A DNA stretch of 6,722 bases from DAOTXK01 sp034435395 (lineage in GTDB: Bacteria > Chloroflexota > Anaerolineae > Aggregatilineales > Ch27): assembly GCA_034435395.1 (NCBI GenBank), contig DAOTXK010000335.1, forward strand, positions 1-6,722. The letters run 5' to 3'. Numbering within the stretch: the first letter of the stretch is position 1; each line of letters starts with the position of its first letter. Positions 1 to 4,977 of the stretch are shown piece by piece. The notes beneath the pieces are model-generated. The model did not search any database. It saw nothing but the letters and a program-made list of their open reading frames with translations, and was not told where the DNA came from. Position numbers and translations under genes: made by a program.

Positions 1-1
1 G

Positions 2-421
2 CTCCAGTTGGGGACCAACCTCGACGCCGAAGTGGAAGGTTACGGCTGGACCGTCGGTTTCCACGCCGCGCCCGGCGACGACGAGCTGGTTTTGCTGCCG
101 GACACGCCCGATGACGAGATCATCGACGCGCTGATGGACCGCCAGGGACGGCTGGCCTTCGGCGGGCACACCCATCGCCCCATGGACCGCGACCTGGGCC
201 ACTGGCGCATGGTCAACCCTGGCAGCGTCGGCCTCCCCTTCGACGGCGACCAGCGGGCCGCTTACGCGCTGGTGACGTTTGAGGCGGGACAGGCGCACGT
301 CGACATCCGGCGCGTCGCCTACGACGTGGAAGCGGTGGTCGCAGCGCTGGCGGAGAAGGAGCATCCGGCCCGGGAGTGGGTCACGGCACGGCTGCGCACC
401 GCCAGGCCGCCGGGCAGCTGA
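2..421 (+). CDS. Metallophosphoesterase, calcineurin-like (YfcE/MJ0936-type), C-terminal part
   Basis: This is the C-terminal part of a binuclear-metal phosphoesterase; the frame is open to the left edge, so the N-terminal metal motifs (D-x-H, GD, GNHE) lie outside the window. Visible family signatures are a histidine in GFHAAPGDD, matching the usual V-H-G-x-P metal-ligand strand, then GGHTHRP at 161-181, the GHTH ligand motif, then NPGSVGLP from 215, the conserved NPGS turn of the Metallophos_2 group. After it come a short beta strand and a C-terminal helix rich in Ala, Val and Glu. Family members hydrolyse phosphomonoesters, phosphodiesters or dinucleoside polyphosphates in the cytoplasm; the substrate cannot be told from this fragment. 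The TTG at 8 is unlikely to be the start, because homologous sequence continues upstream of it. The gene ends 76 bp before the convergent TIR gene. Family assignment is firm, function is not. Confidence 0.88.
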   Translation, partial: LQLGTNLDAEVEGYGWTVGFHAAPGDDELVLLPDTPDDEIIDALMDRQGRLAFGGHTHRPMDRDLGHWRMVNPGSVGLPFDGDQRAAYALVTFEAGQAHVDIRRVAYDVEAVVAALAEKEHPAREWVTARLRTARPPGS

Positions 422-497
422 CGGCAGCGCCACCCTGAGGTCGCCAGGCTCCACCAGCCCTCTGATCGATCCCCACGCGCCGGGACCCGGCCCCGAT

Positions 498-2252
498 CTA
501 CGGACCGCTGCCCGGCGGCGGTGCCCAGGAGGGATGCTGGTCAGGAGCAGCGCCGGTCGTCAGGCGGATCAGGCCGCTCTCGCACGCCTGGGCGGTGTCC
601 ACCGAGTCCAGGCAGGTCGTCTCCACGGCCTGGAGGTCCCAGTTTCCGCCCCGCTCCGACTGGAACATCAGCCACCGGCCATCCGGCGACCAGGCGGGCC
701 AGTCATCCGCCGCTGGATGGTCGGTCACCCGGTAGACCGCCCCGCCGTCGGCGTCCAGCACATAGATGTCGCCATCGCCTCCGGCGCGGAACGCGATCCG
801 GCGGCCATCCGGCGACCAGGCGGGCGACCCCGCGCTCTCGGCGGTCAACCGGCGGACATACCGGTCGCAGCCCTCCGCCAGCGCCAGACAGGCCACCTCC
901 ACCTCATAAAGCGCCCGGTCGCCGTCGCGGGCAGAGCTGAAGGCCAGGCGGTCTCCCGCCGGGGACCAGGCGGGGGAGTCGTCGGCAGCCGGGGGGGAGG
1001 TCAGGCGGCGCAGGTCCGCCCCATCGGCGTTCACCACGTAAATGTCGGGTGCTGCTCCCCCGGCCTCTGAAACAAAGGCAATCACGGCCCCGTCCGGCGA
1101 CCAGGCGGGCTGGAAGTCGTCCGCGCCGCCGGTGAGGCCCGCCGTCAGATTAAACAGGTTCGAGCCGTCGGCGTCCATGATAAACACATCGCGGTTCCCC
1201 GTCCGGGCGGAGACAAAGGCGATCCGGCGGCCATCCGGCGACCAGGCGGGCGACTCGGCGCTGCCGCCCGTGTCCAGCCGCCCGGCCAGGCGGTCGTCGC
1301 AGGCCGACCGCAGGCAGGCCGCGTCGAGCACGTAAATCGCGGTGTCGGTGCCCTCTCGGCGGGAGTCAAAGGCCACCAGGCCAGTCCCGCCGCCCAGGGG
1401 GGTGGGCCTGGGCGTGGGCAGGCTGGCCGCCACATCCGCCAGCGCGGTGGCCGTCTGGAACAGAGACTCGAAGCCGGCCGTGCCCTGGCCAGCCGACGAT
1501 GGGGTCAGGGTGAGGGTCTGGGTGGCCGCGCTGGTCGGGACGATAGAGGCGCTCGTTGCTGCCGGGGACGGCCCTGCTCCTGTCGGAGGGACGGCGGTCG
1601 CTGGCGGTTGCGTCGATCGCTCGCCCGGCCCCGCCGTGGGTCCCACTGAAGGGGCAGTGGGAGACGGCCCATCCCCGCCGATAACCTGATCGACGCGCAA
1701 ACCGCCCGCCGCCTGGAACAGGGCCACAATCACCAGGGCGGCCACCGCCACCACCGCCACCGCGCCCGCCAGATAGGACAGCGTCCGCCGCAGCGTCAGG
1801 AAGGGCCTCGGCGCATGCGACTCCTCGACCATCGCTTCCACCATCTGGGCCAGCTTCTCCAGGTCTTCGTTCACCCCGGCATCCTGCCGGTCCAGGAGGC
1901 GCACGCCGGGACGCTGGAGCAGCGCGGCCACCGCCGGATCGGGCGGCGGCGGTTTCTGCGGCAACTGCTGGTAGCTCTCCTGAAAGACCGGGAGCATCGG
2001 CTTGCCCAACGCCTGGGCGTGCGCGATCTCCCGACGGACCAGCCCCGACTGGAACGTGGTATCCGCCACCAGACAGATGAACACGTCGCTGGTCGCGATC
2101 CCCTGGCGCAGCCGCTCCGGAAAATATCCCTGGCGCTCGATGCGCTCCACGTCGACCCACACATACATGCCGTGCAGGTGCAGGTGATCGGTGATCCGCT
2201 TGGCCAGGGCGGCGCTGGGCCGAAGCTGATAGCTGATATAAACCCGGATCAT
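498..2252 (-). CDS. TIR domain - transmembrane helix - TolB/PD40 beta-propeller protein (584 aa)
   Basis: Residues 1-90 are a TIR_2-type domain: the first strand reads VYISYQ, VWVD (31-34) matches the strand before the BB loop, SDVFICLV (55-62) follows, and E75 in VRREIAHAQ sits where TIR NADases have their catalytic glutamate. Residues about 100-145 look helical. Residues 158-179 form one hydrophobic helix, preceded by R149, R155 and R156, so the N-terminus should be cytoplasmic. Residues about 195-285 are a Ser/Thr/Pro/Ala linker. Residues 291-584 form a six-bladed PD40/TolB-like propeller with PAWSPDG-type motifs at 335, 382, 427, 477 and 519 and a degenerate PSWAPPP at 574. Three blades carry paired cysteines (313/318, 455/462, 547/557), fitting an oxidising, external location. 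The start is ATG at 2250-2252 with GAGGGA at 2261-2266. It lies downstream of dnaA but after a terminator, so it is probably transcribed separately. The domains are clear. A sensing or NAD-cleaving role is inferred. Confidence 0.9.
   Translation of the reverse strand: MIRVYISYQLRPSAALAKRITDHLHLHGMYVWVDVERIERQGYFPERLRQGIATSDVFICLVADTTFQSGLVRREIAHAQALGKPMLPVFQESYQQLPQKPPPPDPAVAALLQRPGVRLLDRQDAGVNEDLEKLAQMVEAMVEESHAPRPFLTLRRTLSYLAGAVAVVAVAALVIVALFQAAGGLRVDQVIGGDGPSPTAPSVGPTAGPGERSTQPPATAVPPTGAGPSPAATSASIVPTSAATQTLTLTPSSAGQGTAGFESLFQTATALADVAASLPTPRPTPLGGGTGLVAFDSRREGTDTAIYVLDAACLRSACDDRLAGRLDTGGSAESPAWSPDGRRIAFVSARTGNRDVFIMDADGSNLFNLTAGLTGGADDFQPAWSPDGAVIAFVSEAGGAAPDIYVVNADGADLRRLTSPPAADDSPAWSPAGDRLAFSSARDGDRALYEVEVACLALAEGCDRYVRRLTAESAGSPAWSPDGRRIAFRAGGDGDIYVLDADGGAVYRVTDHPAADDWPAWSPDGRWLMFQSERGGNWDLQAVETTCLDSVDTAQACESGLIRLTTGAAPDQHPSWAPPPGSGP
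679..1250 (-). repeat. In-gene direct repeats encoding propeller blade motifs
   Basis: The plus-strand 20-mer CCATCCGGCGACCAGGCGGG occurs exactly at 679-698, 805-824 and 1231-1250, with one mismatch at 1090-1109 and a more diverged copy at 955-974. Copies are 126, 150, 135 and 141 bp apart, all multiples of three. On the coding (minus) strand they encode the PAWSPDG turn of five of the six blades. They reflect duplicated propeller blades with similar codon choice, not a mobile repeat. Confidence 0.9.
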
Positions 2253-2329
2253 CGCTGCTTTCCCTCAGGCTTCCTTGACCGGCAACCGATCGACCCCCCG
2301 TCGGAGAAACGAATATGAGCGTCCAGATA

Positions 2330-2359
2330 AAGATAGTGGGTAGATGACCAAACGCGCAA
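2330..2359 (-). promoter_or_regulatory. Candidate promoter of the TIR-propeller gene
   Basis: On the minus strand TTGCGC (2354-2359) and TATCTT (2330-2335) are separated by 18 bp. Each matches the sigma-70 consensus at four of six positions. They lie between the dnaA terminator and the TIR gene and would give a leader of roughly 70 nt. This is a weak match in the only place a separate promoter could be. Confidence 0.3.
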
Positions 2360-2396
2360 GTGCCCTCCCCCGCCGGGGGCGCTGACCGGCCTCCCC

Positions 2397-2434
2397 AAAA
2401 CAGAAAGGCGGCTCGGCTTCGTCGCCGGGCCGCC
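2397..2434 (-). terminator. Rho-independent terminator of dnaA
   Basis: On the minus strand a 10-bp GC-rich stem (arms 2425-2434 and 2407-2416, one A/C mismatch, 8-nt loop) is followed directly by TTTCTGTTTT (complement of 2397-2406). It begins about 30 nt after the dnaA stop codon. Position and T-rich tail are typical of an intrinsic terminator and separate dnaA from the TIR gene. Confidence 0.75.
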
Positions 2435-2464
2435 CCTCATGACCGCCCGATCAGGTCCCGACCG

Positions 2465-3868
2465 TCAATAATCATCCTCAAACAGGCGCAGCCGCAGCTG
2501 CCGGATTTCCTGGCGGAGTTCCTCGTCCACTTCCAGGGCCTCGGCGATCTTGTTGTAGCCATGTATGATGGTGGTATGGTCGCGCCCGCCCAACGCCGCC
2601 CCGATCTGCGGCAGCGAGGCTTCGGTGGACTCCCGGGCCAGGTACATGGCCTGCTGGCGGGCCAGGGCGATCTCCTTGGTGCGGCGCGGGCCGGTCAGGT
2701 CCTCGACGGTCAGGCCATGGTAACTGGCCGTGACTTCCAGCACGGCTTCCAGCGTCTGGGTGCGGCGTGGGGCGCGGAACTCCTTCAATACTCGTCGGAC
2801 CAGGTCTTCGGATAGCGGCTGGTAGGTCAGCCGGGCCTGGGCCAGGATTTGCGTCAGCGCGCCTTCCAGCTCGCGGATGTTGCCCCGAATCTGCCCGGCG
2901 ATCAACGCCGCCAGCTCCTCCGGCAACTCGACCTCCTGCCGGGCCGCCTTCTCGCTGAGGATGGCCATGCGCATCTCCAGGTCCGGCGGCTGGATATCGG
3001 CGATCAGCCCCCATTCGAAGCGGGAGCGCAGCCGCTCCTCCAGGGTGGCCATGGCCCGGGGACGGCGGTCGCTGGCCAGCACGATCTGGGCATTGGCCCC
3101 GTGCAGGGCGTTGAAGGTGTGGAAAAACTCTTCCTGGGTGCTGTCCTTCCCGGCGATGAACTGGATGTCGTCCACCAGCAGCACGTCCAGGGTGCGGTAG
3201 CGGCTGCGGAAGGTAGTGGTATCCTGCCGACGAATGGCCTCGATCAGGTCGTTGGTGAACGCCTCCGACGTGATATAGAGCACGCTCAGCCCGGCGTCGC
3301 GGCAGGTATTGCCGATGGCATGCAGCAGGTGGGTCTTGCCCAGACCCACGTCGCCGTAGATAAAGAGGGGGTTATAGGCGTGGCCGGGGCGCTCGGCCGC
3401 GGCCATGGCCGCGGCGTGAGCCAGCTGGTTGCTGCTGCCCACGACAAACGTGTCAAAGGTGTAGCGGCGGTTCAGGTTGCCATCGGTCACCCCGGCCCGC
3501 TCGCTGGCGTACCGGTCGGCGTCGTCGGAAGACCCTCGGTATTCCCCTTCATAGGACGCCTCGTCGCTCTCGTCCCACAGCGGCCCCAGATCGGGCTGCG
3601 CCTCCACCGGGTTATATACCACGAAGGTCACTTCCACCGAACGGCCAAACAGATCGGCCAGCGTGCGGCGAATGGCACTGTACAGGCGCTTTTCCAACCA
3701 GGACTTGACATACGCATTCCGCACGGCCACGATGAACGACCCATCCTCGTAGGCCAGCAGCTCGGCTCCTTTCACCCAGGTTTCGAACGTGGCCCGGTTG
3801 AGCTGGAGTTCAAGCTGGCCCACCATCGCCTGCCAGGCATCGCGCGCGCTCATGGTCATCCTGGTCAT
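2465..3868 (-). CDS. dnaA: Chromosomal replication initiator protein DnaA (467 aa)
   Basis: DnaA binds 9-bp DnaA boxes at oriC, forms an ATP-dependent filament and opens the duplex for helicase loading. All four domains are present. Domain I is about residues 8-84 (AWQAM, FETWVKG, then the hydrophobic strands). Domain II is an acidic linker at about 86-130. Domain III is the AAA+ ATPase: Walker A GDVGLGKT (172-179), Walker B LLVDDIQF (230-237), sensor 1 ASDRRP (265-270), the box VII arginines in RLRSRF (279-284) and sensor 2 GNIRELEGAL (329-338). Domain IV is the DNA-binding part with the signature GGRDHTTI (427-434). Length is normal. Three nearby ATGs are possible (residues 1, 4 and 6). The first, at 3866-3868, was chosen because AGGGGG (3873-3878) lies 4 nt upstream; the others would sit 13 and 19 nt from it. 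The gene stands alone: dnaN and recF are not adjacent. Its leader of about 158 nt may allow regulation. Confidence 0.98.
   Translation of the reverse strand: MTRMTMSARDAWQAMVGQLELQLNRATFETWVKGAELLAYEDGSFIVAVRNAYVKSWLEKRLYSAIRRTLADLFGRSVEVTFVVYNPVEAQPDLGPLWDESDEASYEGEYRGSSDDADRYASERAGVTDGNLNRRYTFDTFVVGSSNQLAHAAAMAAAERPGHAYNPLFIYGDVGLGKTHLLHAIGNTCRDAGLSVLYITSEAFTNDLIEAIRRQDTTTFRSRYRTLDVLLVDDIQFIAGKDSTQEEFFHTFNALHGANAQIVLASDRRPRAMATLEERLRSRFEWGLIADIQPPDLEMRMAILSEKAARQEVELPEELAALIAGQIRGNIRELEGALTQILAQARLTYQPLSEDLVRRVLKEFRAPRRTQTLEAVLEVTASYHGLTVEDLTGPRRTKEIALARQQAMYLARESTEASLPQIGAALGGRDHTTIIHGYNKIAEALEVDEELRQEIRQLRLRLFEDDY
3396..3415. repeat. Perfect 20-bp GC palindrome inside dnaA
   Basis: GCCGCGGCCATGGCCGCGGC is its own reverse complement. 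It encodes an Ala-Ala-Met-Ala-Ala stretch just before the Walker A region of DnaA. The alanine run written with alternating GCC and GCG codons explains it, though it could form a hairpin in the mRNA. Confidence 0.85.
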
Positions 3869-4032
3869 ATGGCCCCCTGGTACAGAAGTTCCCCGCTGTC
3901 ACCGCGCAACCAGCAATGCCGCCCTGACGGTGAGGGAAGGTTTGATGTAATCTGCAACTGTCGAAATGGTGTCGACGTTTGAGACGGGGGAGCGCCGGGG
4001 ACAAACGGTTGCTCCTGTCTGACTTCGTCCTC

Positions 4033-4061
4033 ATTGTAGCAGAGAGTCGATTCGGACTCAA
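4033..4061 (-). promoter_or_regulatory. Promoter of dnaA
   Basis: On the minus strand TTGAGT (4056-4061, four of six) and TACAAT (4033-4038, five of six) are separated by exactly 17 bp. Transcription would start near 4026, giving a leader of about 158 nt before the dnaA ATG. The leader contains the inverted repeat TCACCG/CGGTGA (3928-3933 with 3899-3904), a weak 6-bp stem. Confidence 0.6.
4044..4059. promoter_or_regulatory. GAGTC-N6-GACTC dyad inside the dnaA promoter
   Basis: The 5-bp inverted repeat GAGTC/GACTC with a 6-bp centre spans the -35 edge and part of the spacer of the dnaA promoter. Its position is where a repressor would act. Short dyads occur by chance, so this is only a candidate operator. 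Confidence 0.25.
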
Positions 4062-4078
4062 CCGGTAGAGGGCCTTCC

Positions 4079-4105
4079 AACCTTAAAAGTTTTAAGGTTT
4101 TAAGA
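4079..4105. repeat. Perfect 21-bp AT-rich palindrome plus a third half-site
   Basis: Arm AACCTTAAAA (4079-4088), one central G (4089) and the exact reverse complement TTTTAAGGTT (4090-4099) form a perfect palindrome. TTTTAAG then repeats in direct orientation at 4098-4104, so three half-sites lie in 23 bp. It lies just upstream of the dnaA -35 element (4056-4061). It could be an operator or an unwinding element. It is a poor terminator, being AT-only at the core with no GC stem. Confidence 0.6.
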
Positions 4106-4149
4106 TTCTATGAAAAACGCGCCCAATCTTAACTTTCGCCCGGCCCCTC

Positions 4150-4183
4150 AGCCAGGGACTGTGTATCGAGTCGGCGACTGGCT
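4150..4183. other. Overlapping alternative hairpins
   Basis: AGCCAG (4150-4155) is the exact reverse complement of CTGGCT (4178-4183). AGTCG (4169-4173) pairs with CGACT (4175-4179) around a single base, so the two stems share 4178-4179 and exclude each other. No gene follows directly on either strand, and no RNA family was recognised. Confidence 0.3.
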
Positions 4184-4363
4184 AAGGGCTACAGACAGGG
4201 GGACCCCGCGCCCGCCCGCCAACATCTGGGGATTGGCACCCGCCGCGCGACTTGATGTGGCCCGCCGGGCCGCCCGTGGCCTGACCACCCCGGCGGGAGC
4301 ATCCCGGCCAGGGCTAAACCCGAATTCTGGAAAAAACCCTGTACGCCTAATCATTGCCCTCCT

Positions 4364-4382
4364 CGCGCCGCCTCCCGGCGCG
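4364..4382. other. GC-rich hairpin in the non-coding region
   Basis: CGCGCCG (4364-4370) and CGGCGCG (4376-4382) form a perfect 7-bp stem with a 5-nt loop. TTTTT follows on the plus strand at 4391-4395, eight bases after the stem, which is too far for a standard intrinsic terminator. It could still end an unrecognised plus-strand RNA. Confidence 0.35.
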
Positions 4383-4442
4383 CCAGGGGATTTTTCCGTG
4401 CTTTCCGGTAACTTTCATCCTGTTAACGCCCGGCAGGAAGTT

Positions 4443-4492
4443 TTTTGTCACAGCCATGATTATCCTCTTATAAAGCGATAGCCTTTTGTCAC
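4443..4492 (+). repeat. TTTTGTCAC direct repeat
   Basis: TTTTGTCAC occurs at 4443-4451 and 4484-4492, 41 bp apart (about four helical turns). Each copy contains the TTGTCA hexamer of a promoter-like element. It may be a -35 region duplication or a binding site repeated on one DNA face. Confidence 0.5.
4445..4474 (+). promoter_or_regulatory. Candidate upstream promoter of spoVS
   Basis: TTGTCA (4445-4450, five of six) and TATAAA (4469-4474, five of six) are separated by 18 bp. It would give a leader of about 120 nt before spoVS. The surrounding AT-rich sequence in an otherwise GC-rich genome supports a promoter. Confidence 0.45.
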
Positions 4493-4515
4493 GTTTTTAG
4501 GTGAGGCCATAGACT
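4486..4515 (+). promoter_or_regulatory. Weak candidate middle promoter of spoVS
   Basis: TTGTCA (4486-4491, five of six) is followed after 18 bp by TAGACT (4510-4515, four of six). The -10 match is weak. It is listed because the -35 hexamer and spacing copy the upstream element. Confidence 0.25.
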
Positions 4516-4544
4516 TGCCAACGAATCCCCATACAATTTAAAAT
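4515..4544 (+). promoter_or_regulatory. Likely proximal promoter of spoVS
   Basis: TTGCCA (4515-4520, five of six) and TAAAAT (4539-4544, five of six) are separated by 18 bp. The predicted start near 4551 leaves a leader of about 50 nt before the spoVS ATG, the best placed of the three elements. Confidence 0.5.
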
Positions 4545-4601
4545 ACAGATACTGCGCCTTGAACTAGCACAAACTTCCAGCCTAGCCAAGGAAACCAGGA
4601 C

Positions 4602-4925
4602 ATGCAAACCCCAGCATCATCACCTTCTGCGATCCCGGAAGTTGACCGTCCGGATCACGCGCCCGTAGACATCATCAAGGTTTCCGCTCGTTCACGGTCC
4701 ACAGCGGTCGCCGGGGCGATTGCCGGTGTGACCCGTGAACACAACCGCGCCGAGATTCAAGCCATTGGCGCTGGGGCGGTCAACCAGGCCGTCAAAGCGA
4801 TGGCTATCGCCCGTGGTTATCTGGCCGAAGATGGCATCGACGTGGTTTTTGTGCCCTACTTTACCGAAACCATTATTGATGGACAGGAACGCACTGCCTT
4901 ACGGTTTGTCGTCGAACCCCGGTGA
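4602..4925 (+). CDS. spoVS: Stage V sporulation protein S homologue (SpoVS, Alba-like; 107 aa)
   Basis: Residues 23-107 match SpoVS almost end to end: DIIKVSARS, AVAGAIAGV, AEIQAIGAGAVNQAVKA, then DGQERTALRFVVEPR at the C-terminus. SpoVS has an Alba-like fold and probably binds nucleic acid as a dimer in the cytoplasm. In Bacillus it affects septation and spore development, but homologues occur in many bacteria not known to form spores, so sporulation should not be inferred. The protein has an extra N-terminal tail of about 22 residues rich in Pro, Ser and Ala compared with the usual length of about 86. The ATG at 4602 is supported by AAGGAA at 4588-4593, 8 nt upstream, and no ATG or GTG lies nearer the core. 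Up to three promoter-like elements precede it. A PHP-domain gene follows after 52 bp on the same strand. Identity is firm; the role in this organism is unknown. Confidence 0.95.
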   Translation: MQTPASSPSAIPEVDRPDHAPVDIIKVSARSRSTAVAGAIAGVTREHNRAEIQAIGAGAVNQAVKAMAIARGYLAEDGIDVVFVPYFTETIIDGQERTALRFVVEPR

Positions 4926-4935
4926 ATCAGGCCCA

Positions 4936-4967
4936 CCTGGGCGGGCGCAGCGCCCCATCCACCCAGG
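4936..4967 (+). promoter_or_regulatory. Intergenic hairpin covering the PHP gene ribosome-binding region
   Basis: CCTGGG (4936-4941) pairs with CCCAGG (4962-4967), and an inner GGGCG (4943-4947) pairs with CGCCC (4951-4955). The right arm contains AGG (4965-4967), the only Shine-Dalgarno-like bases before the PHP ATG at 4978. A ribosome ending spoVS at 4925 would reach the left arm, so the structure could couple the two genes. There is no T tract, so it is not a terminator. Confidence 0.4.
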
Positions 4968-4977
4968 CGTCTGACCG

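Larger units (their letters stand above)
3869..4601. other. 733-bp divergent non-coding region between dnaA and spoVS
   Basis: No convincing gene lies here. Composition changes along it: mixed to 4078, AT-rich at about 4079-4140, very GC-rich and hairpin-prone at about 4140-4325 and around 4360-4390, then AT-rich from about 4430 to 4560. It holds the dnaA promoter and leader (3869-4061), the 21-bp palindrome (4079-4099) and the tandem spoVS promoter-like elements (4445-4544). The position beside dnaA and the AT-rich tracts would suit a replication origin. However, no TTATCCACA-type DnaA box was found on either strand; the best seen is TTATCCTCT at 4460-4468, seven of nine. An origin is therefore not claimed. 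A small RNA in 4110-4440 is possible but no known family was recognised. Confidence 0.55.

Noticed and set aside
279..1070. Open frame of 263 codons on the plus strand
   Set aside because: It is antisense to the TIR-propeller gene, starts inside the metallophosphoesterase and is very Arg/Gly/Pro-rich, as GC-rich shadow frames are. No domain was recognised.
679..1250. CRISPR-like or mobile repeat array
   Set aside because: The 20-bp repeats are in frame and encode the PAWSPDG turn of propeller blades; spacing follows blade length.
1366..2160. Open frame of 264 codons on the minus strand
   Set aside because: It overlaps the TIR-propeller gene in another frame and is a Gly/Ala/Arg-rich shadow with no motif.
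3009..3030. Odd box VII residue (RFEWGL instead of RFGWGL) in DnaA
   Set aside because: Glu at this place is normal in many DnaA proteins, including the Bacillus type.
3396..3415. 20-bp palindrome in dnaA as a regulatory site
   Set aside because: Alternating GCC and GCG alanine codons around one ATG produce it; there is no sign of selection beyond the protein sequence.
2849..3982. Open frame of 377 codons on the plus strand
   Set aside because: It lies antisense over dnaA, whose identity is certain, and shows no recognisable domain.
4460..4468. TTATCCTCT as a DnaA box
   Set aside because: Two of nine positions differ from TTATCCACA, it stands alone, and a similar match occurs in coding DNA near 5648.
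4110..4481. Open frame of 123 codons in the dnaA-spoVS gap
   Set aside because: It has no Shine-Dalgarno, its composition shifts along its length, it runs through hairpins and promoter-like DNA, and no homology was recognised. It was treated as non-coding.
4602..4925. SpoVS as evidence that the organism forms endospores
   Set aside because: SpoVS homologues are common outside spore formers and no other sporulation gene is present.
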